5,816 bases of DNA. It comes from Ruminococcaceae bacterium UBA3710. Its GTDB lineage: Bacteria; Bacillota; Clostridia; Oscillospirales; Acutalibacteraceae. A program made the position numbers and the translations under genes. Numbering within the stretch: position 1 is the first letter of the stretch; each line of letters opens with the position of its first letter. This document shows positions 1 through 5,816 of this stretch, piece after piece. The stretch lies in contig DFHZ01000072.1 of NCBI GenBank assembly GCA_002371985.1, positions 1 through 5,816 of the forward strand, read 5' to 3'. The notes under the pieces were generated by a model. The model was not told where the DNA came from. It saw only the letters and a program-made list of their open reading frames with translations, and ran no database searches.

Positions 1-783
1 ATGATTTATTATCCGCTTTCTACGCTTATGCTCGCAGGTATTCGTGATATTCTTATTATCTCAACCCCTACCGATTTACCGAACTTTGAGCGTCTTTTAG
101 GCGACGGTTCTGATTACGGAATAAATCTTTCTTATAAGGTTCAGCCCTCTCCCGACGGACTTGCACAGGCATTTTTAATCGGCGAAGATTTTATCAACGG
201 CGACTCTTGTGCGATGGTTTTAGGAGACAATATTTTTTACGGAAACGGACTTAAAACTAATTTGAGGGCTGCGGCAGAAAGGGAAAACGGTGCTACCGTT
301 TTCGGTTATTATGTTGACGACCCCGAAAGGTTCGGTATTGTTGAATTTGATAAGGACGGCAAGGCTATTTCTATCGAAGAAAAACCGAAAAATCCAAAGT
401 CAAATTACTGCGTAACAGGTCTTTATTTCTACGATAACCGTGTTGTTGATTTTGCCAAAAAGGTAAAACCGTCGGCAAGGGGAGAACTTGAGATTACCGA
501 CCTTAATAAATTGTATCTCGAAGATGGCTCTTTAAATGTTGTAACTTTGGGTCGTGGATATGCTTGGCTCGATACAGGTACAATGGATGCTTTAAGCGAG
601 GCTACCGAATATGTTAAGGTTGTAGAAAACCGCCAAGGCATTATGATTTCAGCAGTTGAGGAGATTGCATATTTAAACGGTTGGATTTCAAAAGAAAAAC
701 TCCTCGAATCCGCTCAAAAATACGGTAAGTCCCCTTACGGCGAACACTTAAAGCGTGTTGCTGACGGAAAATATCTCTACTGA
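1..783 (+). CDS. rmlA: Glucose-1-phosphate thymidylyltransferase (RmlA/RfbA), 5' partial
   Basis: This enzyme joins glucose-1-phosphate and dTTP to give dTDP-glucose and pyrophosphate. It is the first step toward dTDP-L-rhamnose and related sugars, and it acts in the cytoplasm. The 260 visible residues are open from base 1. The first Met belongs to the internal family motif [12 protein letters not shown], so about 32 N-terminal residues, including the GGxGTRL nucleotide-binding loop, lie before the window. Visible family motifs (window numbering) are [11 protein letters not shown] (48-58), VLGDNIFYG (73-81, with the metal-binding Asp76), [13 protein letters not shown] (100-112), SIEEKP (124-129), TGLYFYD (139-145), [10 protein letters not shown] (160-169) and WLDTGT (189-194, with a second metal-binding Asp191). 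The C-terminal half is full length and ends in a normal TGA. No catalytic residue is missing in the visible part. The gene is followed by two glycosyltransferases with essentially no gap, so it is the promoter-proximal visible member of a polysaccharide operon. rmlB, rmlC and rmlD are not in the window and may lie upstream. The assignment is very secure; the final sugar made from dTDP-glucose is inferred. Confidence 0.97.
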   Translation: MIYYPLSTLMLAGIRDILIISTPTDLPNFERLLGDGSDYGINLSYKVQPSPDGLAQAFLIGEDFINGDSCAMVLGDNIFYGNGLKTNLRAAAERENGATVFGYYVDDPERFGIVEFDKDGKAISIEEKPKNPKSNYCVTGLYFYDNRVVDFAKKVKPSARGELEITDLNKLYLEDGSLNVVTLGRGYAWLDTGTMDALSEATEYVKVVENRQGIMISAVEEIAYLNGWISKEKLLESAQKYGKSPYGEHLKRVADGKYLY

Positions 784-784
784 T

Positions 785-1780
785 ATGCCGAAAATAAGTG
801 TTATAATACCGGTTTTTAATGCTGAAAAGACAATAGAAAAATGCGTTAATTCGGTTTTAGTTCAAGATTTTTCCGATTTTGAATTACTGCTTATAGATGA
901 TGGCTCTTCCGATAAGAGTTTCTCGCTTTGCGAGAGATTTTCAAAATCAGACGACAGAGTTATCAGTATAAAAAGAGAAAATTCGGGTGCTGCAAGCACC
1001 CGAAATTTTGGTATGTCAAGGGCAAGCGGAGAATACTTCTGCTTTATTGATAGCGACGATTATATCGAAAACGGTGCATTTTCTTATATGTATAATCTGG
1101 CAAAAGAAAACAATGCAGATGTTTTGATGTGCGGATATAATATGGTAAATGGAACTGCCGTAAAGCCTATATATGCCAAATCGGGAATATACGAGGGCTC
1201 CCAAATTAACGGTCAAATTTGTGAAATCAAGTCTAAAAACCTTATTGACAGCCCTTGCAATAAACTTTATAAGTCGGATTTTATAAGGGCAAACAATATA
1301 ACTATGCCCGAAAATGAAATCTTTGAGGATACCGATTTTAATCTTAATGTTTTAAGATATTCGCCTAAATTTGTTATATCGGACAAATGTTTTTATAATT
1401 ATGTTTTGCATATGGGGAGTACGACAAGAAAGTATAATCCTCAAAAACTTGAAATCATTAAGAAAAGGGCAAGACTTTTAAAAGATGTTACTAATGGGGT
1501 AGAAAGTTATTGCGATTTTTATTTTATAAAGTCGGTCTTTTCTGCCTTTATTGATATGTTTTTATCGCTTGAAAGAAAAGAGATAAAGCAAAAAATAAGG
1601 GAAGAAATATCTGCTGACGAATTTAAAAGTAATGCAAAAAACGCAAGTTTCGGCGGAATTGGTTCAAAAATTTTGGTTTTTGTATCAAGGTCAAATAGTG
1701 TTTTTTTGACATATCTGTTTTGCAAGTCTTCCTATGTTTTAAAATATAAATTCCAAAAATTATTTTTGAGGGTGAGATAA
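785..1780 (+). CDS. Family 2 glycosyltransferase (GT-A fold), polysaccharide biosynthesis
   Basis: This 331-residue GT2 enzyme is likely to transfer a sugar from a nucleotide donor to a lipid-linked or growing glycan at the cytoplasmic face of the membrane. The N-terminal GT-A domain is clear: ISVIIPVFNAEKTI (4-17), LLIDDGSSD (35-43), the NSGAASTRN motif (66-74) and the metal-binding DSDD (89-92). SPCNKLYKSDF (156-166) and FEDTDFN (180-186, with a candidate catalytic acidic pair at E181/D182) follow, as in EpsJ/WaaV-like enzymes. The C-terminal ~100 residues are basic, with a hydrophobic stretch near 296-312 that could touch the membrane; no clear transmembrane helix is seen. The ATG at 785 was chosen because the protein then begins MPKISVIIP, as family members do. 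An in-frame GTG at 755 would add ten residues inside rmlA and has no better ribosome site. The ATG lies one base after the rmlA stop and lacks a strong Shine-Dalgarno, so translation is probably coupled to rmlA. Donor and acceptor cannot be told from sequence. A terminator-like hairpin lies inside the gene at 978-1008. Confidence 0.93.
   Translation: MPKISVIIPVFNAEKTIEKCVNSVLVQDFSDFELLLIDDGSSDKSFSLCERFSKSDDRVISIKRENSGAASTRNFGMSRASGEYFCFIDSDDYIENGAFSYMYNLAKENNADVLMCGYNMVNGTAVKPIYAKSGIYEGSQINGQICEIKSKNLIDSPCNKLYKSDFIRANNITMPENEIFEDTDFNLNVLRYSPKFVISDKCFYNYVLHMGSTTRKYNPQKLEIIKKRARLLKDVTNGVESYCDFYFIKSVFSAFIDMFLSLERKEIKQKIREEISADEFKSNAKNASFGGIGSKILVFVSRSNSVFLTYLFCKSSYVLKYKFQKLFLRVR
978..1008 (+). 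other. Terminator-like hairpin inside the glycosyltransferase gene
   Basis: Bases 982-991 (TTCGGGTGCT) and 995-1004 (AGCACCCGAA) form a perfect 10-bp inverted repeat around a 3-base GCA loop. After one A/A mismatch, AAA (978-980) can pair with TTT (1006-1008), and the right arm runs into four T (1006-1009). The shape resembles a Rho-independent terminator, though the T tract is short. The sequence lies in codons for the conserved NSGAASTRN motif of the GT2 enzyme, so the repeat may simply reflect codon choice. A second, smaller hairpin (921-926 with 930-935, loop TTT) lies about 50 bases upstream. The structure is read directly from sequence; a role in attenuation or mRNA stability is only a possibility. 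Confidence 0.55.
1768..1776 (+). promoter_or_regulatory. Ribosome binding site supporting the TTG start at 1781
   Basis: GAGGGTGAG lies within the last codons of the preceding glycosyltransferase. Its GGTGA core (1771-1775) ends five bases before the TTG at 1781 and matches the 3' part of the consensus GGAGGTGA. There is no ATG near the N-terminus of the downstream gene: the next in-frame Met is residue 103, beyond the catalytic DXD motif. This site together with the family-typical N-terminus therefore decides for the TTG start. Confidence 0.75.
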
Positions 1781-2719
1781 TTGATTTCGGTCTGTTTGGC
1801 TTCATACAACGGTGAAAAATATATCGAAAGACAACTTGAAAGTATATTAAATCAGAATTTGCCGGTAGACGAAGTAATTATTTGCGACGACCGTTCTACG
1901 GATGAAACCGTTCAAATATGCAAAGATTTTATCAGAAAAAATAATCTTGAAAATTGGAATGTTTATGTAAACGATAAGAATGTCGGTTTTTGCCTTAATT
2001 TTTACGGTGCCATTGAAAAAAGCAAGGGTGATTATATATTCGTTTGCGACCAGGACGACGAGTGGTTGCCGTCTAAAACCGAAGAAATGGTTAAAACTTT
2101 AAAAAACAACCCCGATATAAAGGTGCTTTCTTCAAGATATGATGTGATAGATGAGAACTCTAAAATCATAGAAAATTCGGGAGTTACATACTTAGGCGAT
2201 AAATTTGACGGCTCTATCGAGTATCTTACCGAAGAAAGTTTTATAGGTTGCTCTTATATAAGAGGTTTCAGCCTTTGCTTTACGGCAGATATTAAAAAAT
2301 ATATAAAAAAAATAGATTTGAAAGATTTAATGGCACACGATTGGCTTATTTGTATGATAGGGTGTATAGTGGGTAAGACCGCAGTTCTTAATACAAAGTT
2401 AGCCCATTACCGCTATCACCTTGACAATGTTTCTCTGTCTGCTATGAATAAGCAAAATCGAAAGAGAAGTATTGAAAAAAGAATAAGGGGTATTAAGCAG
2501 TCGGTTGAGGGGCATAGTTACATAATGACCTTGTCCGATAATAAGCAACCGATTAAAAAGTTTATAGATTTTGAAAATAAGCGTATAAAATTTCTTGAAC
2601 GAAAGAATATATTCACATTTATTTCGTTAGGTTTTAGTTTAAAACAATATAACCGTTATTATATGGGTAACGGTCTTCGTGTGTATTTAGGCGATTTTGC
2701 CTATGCGTTCGGTAAGTGA
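1781..2719 (+). CDS. Family 2 glycosyltransferase, RgpB-like (probable rhamnosyltransferase)
   Basis: This 312-residue GT2 enzyme has the N-terminus typical of wall-polysaccharide and O-antigen rhamnosyltransferases, starting M(TTG)ISVCLASYNGEKYI. Visible motifs are ICDDRSTDET (34-43, nucleotide binding), NVGFCLNF (67-74), CDQDDEW (89-95, carrying the metal-binding DXD-type acids), RGFSLCF (161-167), AHDWLI (185-190, candidate catalytic Asp187) and HYRYHLDNVS (209-218, equivalent to the YRqHxxNv motif of this subgroup). The C-terminal ~90 residues are strongly basic (RKRSIEKRIRG near 227-237), which suits a peripheral membrane enzyme. CDQDDxW plus HDW plus YRxH is the pattern known from RgpB-type rhamnosyltransferases, and the nearby rmlA makes the precursor of dTDP-rhamnose. 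Rhamnose is therefore the favoured donor, by inference only. The gene starts directly after the TAA of the previous transferase and in the same frame, and is the last gene of the operon. An A8 run at 2305-2312 lies inside it. Confidence 0.92.
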   Translation: MISVCLASYNGEKYIERQLESILNQNLPVDEVIICDDRSTDETVQICKDFIRKNNLENWNVYVNDKNVGFCLNFYGAIEKSKGDYIFVCDQDDEWLPSKTEEMVKTLKNNPDIKVLSSRYDVIDENSKIIENSGVTYLGDKFDGSIEYLTEESFIGCSYIRGFSLCFTADIKKYIKKIDLKDLMAHDWLICMIGCIVGKTAVLNTKLAHYRYHLDNVSLSAMNKQNRKRSIEKRIRGIKQSVEGHSYIMTLSDNKQPIKKFIDFENKRIKFLERKNIFTFISLGFSLKQYNRYYMGNGLRVYLGDFAYAFGK

Positions 2720-2725
2720 TACTTT

Positions 2726-2759
2726 GAGACTGCCCGTATCAAGGCAGTCTTTTTGTTTT
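2726..2759 (+). terminator. Rho-independent terminator closing the polysaccharide operon
   Basis: AGACTGCC (2727-2734) and GGCAGTCT (2743-2750) form a perfect 8-bp stem around the 8-base loop CGTATCAA. A G-T wobble (2726/2751) can add one more pair. The right arm runs directly into TTTTT (2750-2754), a single G and then TTTT. It begins seven bases after the stop codon of the second glycosyltransferase. There is no matching A tract on the left, so it should work mainly on the + strand and separate this operon from addB. Confidence 0.92.
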
Positions 2760-2761
2760 GA

Positions 2762-2779
2762 TGTACTGTATATGGTACA
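2762..2779. repeat. Small palindrome upstream of the addB -10 box (possible operator)
   Basis: TGTAC (2762-2766) and GTACA (2775-2779) are an inverted repeat with an 8-base AT-rich centre, TGTATATG. It covers the expected -35 position of the addB promoter, where a repressor could act. Five-base arms are short enough to arise by chance, and no known regulator is recognised. It does not match the Gram-positive LexA box (GAAC-N4-GTTC). Confidence 0.25.
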
Positions 2780-2795
2780 AAGAATTGTGTATAAT
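2767..2795 (+). promoter_or_regulatory. Probable sigma-A type promoter of addB
   Basis: A perfect TATAAT -10 hexamer stands at 2790-2795, between the upstream terminator and the addB ribosome site. At 17-base spacing the -35 position reads TGTATA (2767-2772), only a 3 of 6 match to TTGACA. There is no exact TGn extension of the -10. The predicted transcription start near 2802 lies almost on the Shine-Dalgarno, giving a leader of about 15 bases. The -10 box is convincing by position and sequence; the -35 is weak, so the promoter may be modest or helped by an activator. Confidence 0.65.
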
Positions 2796-2802
2796 CGGTA
2801 AA

Positions 2803-2808
2803 AGGAGG
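2803..2808 (+). promoter_or_regulatory. Strong ribosome binding site of addB
   Basis: AGGAGG, preceded by AA and followed by GG, is a full match to the anti-Shine-Dalgarno. It lies eight bases before the ATG at 2817. This fixes the addB start and agrees with the family N-terminus, in which the Walker A motif begins within the first ten residues. Confidence 0.9.
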
Positions 2809-2816
2809 GGAACAGT

Positions 2817-5816
2817 ATGCTTAAATTTGTTTTGGGGAGAGCATCAAGTGGAAAGACATTTACCGTACTTAATATGATTTATAAATGCGTCGAAGAAGGA
2901 AAAGAGCCTATTCTTATTGTGCCCGAACAGTTTTCGTTTGAGAGCGAAAAGGCTATTCTTGAAATGCTCGGTGATAGTAAGGCTTTTAAAGTTTCGGTTT
3001 TGCCTTTTACAAGAATTTACGAAACAATAGGCAGAATAAAGGGCGGAATATGCGGTAAAGTTTTGTCGGGTGCAGATAAATTTATACTTATGAGCCGTGC
3101 TATAAAGCAGGTTGAAAAGGACCTTTCTCTTTGGGGCAAGTATGCTTCTTCGAGTGCTTTTGCCGAAGGTATGATAAGGGTTACCGACGAATTTAAGTAC
3201 AATGCCGTTTCCGCTGCCGATTTGAGAACTGTCGCTGATTTACAGTCCGATAGCAAGTTAGTTCAAAAATTAAACGATACCGCACTTATAATTGATTCTT
3301 ATGAAATGCTGTTGGGAACTAATTTTGTTGACCCTTCGGATTTTATGGATAAACTTTATTATCTGCTTGAAGATTGCGATTTTTTTAAGGGAAAAGAAGT
3401 ATTTTTTGACGGCTTCAAAAGTTTTTCTGGACAGCAGTTTAAAATTATCGACCGTATATTATCGAAAGCCGATAATGTAACATTTTCATTTGTCGAAGAT
3501 ATTAACGATGACCGTGAGTTAAGCCTTTTGAGCAATATAAGAAGTATTGAAAACCGAATAATAAGTATTGCAAAATCTCATAATATCGAGGTAGATAAAC
3601 CTGATTATTTAAGTGAAACTCACTACAATAATGAAGGCTTAAAGGCATTTGAAGAATGTATGTTCAGCGGTAATTTCAAAAGCGATGTTTCTATGCCATG
3701 CGTTACCGTTTGTAAGGCGGAAAGTATATTTGACGAAGTCGAGTTTGCAACAAGGAATATAAGGCGAATAATAAGGGAAAAGAATGCTAAATACAGCGAT
3801 TTTGTAATCATAGCAAGGGATACGGCTCCTTATGAGGATGCTCTACTCATTTCTTGCAGGAGAAATAAGGTAAAATGCTTTATAGATAAAAAATTACCGC
3901 TTGTTTCTATGCCTGTTTCTTCTGTTGTTCTTTCGGCAATTTCTTTTGCTCTGAATGGCTCTGTAAACGATATTTTTAAGTTCCATAAATCAGGAATATC
4001 CGTTTTAACTTCCGACCGGATAAGCGAACTTGAAAACTATGTTTATATCTGGAATTTATCGGGAAGAGATTTTTTAAGAAATTGGGATATGAATACATTA
4101 GGTTTCACCGATAAAGTCGCCGAAAATGACGAAGAAATACTAACCGAAATTAACTCTTTAAGAGAAAAGGCGATAACCCCTCTTGCAGAGTTTAAAAAGA
4201 ACTTTGAAGGCACCCCTAAAAACAGGGCTACTGCCATAATCAAACTTTTAGAAGATATAAATGCCAAAGATGCGTTTAATGTTCTTTATGATACATATAA
4301 AAACAGCGGTAACGAAGAGTATGCCGAGGCAATGCTTACTTCTTATTCTGATTTTATGTCTGTTCTTGACAGTATTATAGATTGTTTCCCCGATGTTGCC
4401 GTTACGAATAAAGATTTTTCGGATGCTTTGAAAAATTCCGTAAATGTAGCAACTATCGGGGTTACACCTCAAACTCTTGACGAGGCTATTTTCGGTATGT
4501 CTGACAGGATAAGACCTGCAAGACCTAAATATGTATTTATTTTAGGGGCTAATCAGGGCGTTTTTCCGAAAATTTCGGCACCGACAGGTCTGTTTTCAAA
4601 TCAGGAATTTAAAACTTTAAAAGATTCTGGACTTGATATTCCCGACAGAACCGAAACCTTGGCGGTTGACGAGGACCTCTTGGTTTACTCAAATACCTGT
4701 TGTGCTTCGGACGAAGTTTATATTTCTTTCGCAAAAACTCTTGCCGACGGCAGTTCTTCGTCTGCTTCGGCATTTGTAGATGAAATCTGCAAAAATTTAA
4801 AGGTTAATATTTTGAATGAGCCCGATGTTTTAGGCGATAAAAATCTCCCTGAAACACTTGATTCCGCCCTGCTCGGCTACTGCAAAAGCAGAGATTTTTT
4901 GTCGGGCGATAGTAAAACCTTAAGAAGTGTTCTTGAAAAGACCGAAAAAGCACCTATGCTAAAGGCTATTGACAGCGATGTTTCTGCAAGTAACGCAAAG
5001 ATAGAGAAAGAAACGGCAAAAAGGCTTTACGGAAACAGTGTCTTTATGTCGCCTACAAAATTTGACGAGTATAATCGTTGCAAATTTATGTATTTTTGCA
5101 AACACGCATTAAAGGCTTCAAAACTTTATCCCGCCGATTTTAATGTTATGCAAAGAGGAACACTCATTCACTTTGTTTTACAAAGAATTATCGAGATTTA
5201 CGGAAAGAATGTTTCTTTGTTGTCGGAAGAGGAGATAAGTGAAAATGTCGATAAACTCTGCGAAGAGTATTTAAACTCTGTCAAGGGCTTTAAGAGTGTA
5301 GAAAACGCAAGGACAAAATATTTGGTATCAAATATGGCAAGAAGCCTTAAATATGTTGTAAACCGCTTGAAACTCGAGTTTTCGCAGAGCGATTTTGAGC
5401 CTAAAAAATGCGAGTTGTTAATAGGCGACGGAGGAGAAATACCTAAAATTAAGGTTGACTTGTCAGACGATAACCAATTGTTGCTCGGCGGTATAATCGA
5501 CAGGCTTGATACATACAAGGGATATGTCAGAATTGTTGATTATAAGTCCGGCTCAAGAACATTCAGACTGCCCGATATACTTTTCGGACAGAATATGCAA
5601 ATGCTTTTATACCTGTATACAGTATTAAAAAGCGGTAGGTACGGCGAGCATCCTGCCGGAGTTTTGTATATGGGTGCTAAACGAGTAAAAGATGGCAGTC
5701 CTGCGGATAGGAGAATGAACGGACTTCTTGTTGCCGACAGCGATATAGCATACGCAATGGATAAGGATAACAAGGGGGAATTTATACCCAAATTCAGCGA
5801 GGACAAGCCGTCAAAC
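2817..5816 (+). CDS. addB: ATP-dependent helicase/nuclease subunit AddB, 3' partial
   Basis: AddB pairs with AddA to form the helicase-nuclease that resects double-strand DNA ends and responds to Chi for homologous recombination. In known AddAB, AddB supplies one nuclease domain and an inactivated helicase fold that scans for Chi. The 1000 visible codons are open to the window edge. The N-terminal domain has Walker A GRASSGKT (7-14), IVPEQFSFESEK (34-45) and VFFDGFKSFSGQQ (195-207, Walker B-like). Further on are ENYVYIWNLSG (406-416) and FILGANQGVFP (574-584). The C-terminal part is the RecB-type nuclease: SPTKFDEYNRC (745-755), where Cys755 fits the first Fe-S ligand, RGTLIH (780-785, His785), GGIIDRLD (891-898, Asp895), IVDYKSG (906-912, Asp908 and Lys910) and QMLLYLY (928-934, Gln928). 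All visible nuclease residues are intact. The family is usually ~1100-1170 residues, so about 130-160 residues, with the three C-terminal cluster cysteines, lie past the edge. addA would be expected next but is not seen. The gene has its own terminator-insulated promoter. Confidence 0.96.
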   Translation, partial: MLKFVLGRASSGKTFTVLNMIYKCVEEGKEPILIVPEQFSFESEKAILEMLGDSKAFKVSVLPFTRIYETIGRIKGGICGKVLSGADKFILMSRAIKQVEKDLSLWGKYASSSAFAEGMIRVTDEFKYNAVSAADLRTVADLQSDSKLVQKLNDTALIIDSYEMLLGTNFVDPSDFMDKLYYLLEDCDFFKGKEVFFDGFKSFSGQQFKIIDRILSKADNVTFSFVEDINDDRELSLLSNIRSIENRIISIAKSHNIEVDKPDYLSETHYNNEGLKAFEECMFSGNFKSDVSMPCVTVCKAESIFDEVEFATRNIRRIIREKNAKYSDFVIIARDTAPYEDALLISCRRNKVKCFIDKKLPLVSMPVSSVVLSAISFALNGSVNDIFKFHKSGISVLTSDRISELENYVYIWNLSGRDFLRNWDMNTLGFTDKVAENDEEILTEINSLREKAITPLAEFKKNFEGTPKNRATAIIKLLEDINAKDAFNVLYDTYKNSGNEEYAEAMLTSYSDFMSVLDSIIDCFPDVAVTNKDFSDALKNSVNVATIGVTPQTLDEAIFGMSDRIRPARPKYVFILGANQGVFPKISAPTGLFSNQEFKTLKDSGLDIPDRTETLAVDEDLLVYSNTCCASDEVYISFAKTLADGSSSSASAFVDEICKNLKVNILNEPDVLGDKNLPETLDSALLGYCKSRDFLSGDSKTLRSVLEKTEKAPMLKAIDSDVSASNAKIEKETAKRLYGNSVFMSPTKFDEYNRCKFMYFCKHALKASKLYPADFNVMQRGTLIHFVLQRIIEIYGKNVSLLSEEEISENVDKLCEEYLNSVKGFKSVENARTKYLVSNMARSLKYVVNRLKLEFSQSDFEPKKCELLIGDGGEIPKIKVDLSDDNQLLLGGIIDRLDTYKGYVRIVDYKSGSRTFRLPDILFGQNMQMLLYLYTVLKSGRYGEHPAGVLYMGAKRVKDGSPADRRMNGLLVADSDIAYAMDKDNKGEFIPKFSEDKPSN

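Noticed and set aside
1..3. ATG at position 1 as the true start of rmlA.
   Set aside because: It is the Met of the internal motif KPMIYYPLS. A protein starting here would lack the essential nucleotide-binding loop, so the gene is cut by the window edge rather than truncated.
755..784. GTG at 755 as start of the first glycosyltransferase, overlapping rmlA.
   Set aside because: It adds ten residues not expected before the conserved ISVIIPVFN strand and has no better ribosome site than the ATG at 785, which gives the family-typical N-terminus.
2765..2781. TACTGTATAT upstream of addB resembles half of the E. coli LexA (SOS) box.
   Set aside because: The second half does not give CAG at the required spacing, and Gram-positive LexA uses a different GAAC-N4-GTTC site. 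The match is most likely chance in AT-rich DNA.
3292..3480. A 62-codon + strand frame inside addB.
   Set aside because: addB is uninterrupted in its own frame through this region with conserved motifs. The alternative frame has no ribosome site and no family resemblance.
5198..5806. Open frames of 106 and 88 codons on the minus strand.
   Set aside because: They lie opposite the verified addB frame, have no ribosome site or recognisable protein features, and have compositions expected of antisense shadows.
2817..5816. Possibility that addB is a pseudogene with a frameshift or stop.
   Set aside because: Codon-by-codon translation gives 1000 uninterrupted codons with the expected motifs in order.
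1..5816. CRISPR arrays, tRNA or rRNA genes, insertion sequences, attachment sites or a defence system.
   Set aside because: No regularly spaced repeats, tRNA-like cloverleafs, transposase or integrase motifs were seen. The only gene-free stretch is the 97-base spacer at 2720-2816.

Overview
The window looks like a chromosomal segment from an AT-rich Gram-positive anaerobe of the class Clostridia, probably a gut-type Oscillospirales or Eubacteriales relative. The evidence is indirect. Codon use is A/T-rich with many ATA and AGA/AGG codons. Shine-Dalgarno sites are strong AGGAGG or GGGTGA types, and one gene appears to use a TTG start. The last gene is an AddB-type (not RecBCD-type) recombination nuclease, which is the Firmicutes arrangement. 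No species call can be made from the sequence alone.

Positions 1-2719 hold the 3' end of a cell-surface polysaccharide operon, all on the + strand and packed with almost no intergenic DNA. It starts with glucose-1-phosphate thymidylyltransferase (rmlA), whose first ~32 codons lie before the window. One base after its stop codon comes a GT-A family 2 glycosyltransferase (GT2). A second, different GT2 starts at the base directly after the stop codon of the first. RmlA makes dTDP-glucose, the first intermediate of dTDP-L-rhamnose. The second transferase has the CDQDD / HDW / YRYH layout seen in RgpB-like rhamnosyltransferases. The simplest reading is that the operon makes a rhamnose-containing wall polysaccharide, capsule or exopolysaccharide.

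Positions 2720-2816 are a 97-base intergenic spacer. It contains a clear intrinsic terminator that closes the polysaccharide operon, then a perfect TATAAT -10 box and a strong AGGAGG ribosome binding site for the next gene. The predicted mRNA leader is only about 15 bases.

Positions 2817-5816 are 1000 uninterrupted codons of addB, cut by the right edge of the window. I translated this frame codon by codon and found no stop or frameshift. The helicase-like N-terminal domain, the first cysteine of the Fe-S cluster and all visible RecB-type nuclease residues are present. The last ~130-160 residues, with the remaining three cluster cysteines, should lie to the right, probably followed by addA.

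Nothing here amounts to a new system. The points most worth a second look are a terminator-like hairpin inside the first glycosyltransferase gene, the same-frame abutment of the two glycosyltransferases across a single TAA codon, and the very short addB leader with a small palindrome upstream.
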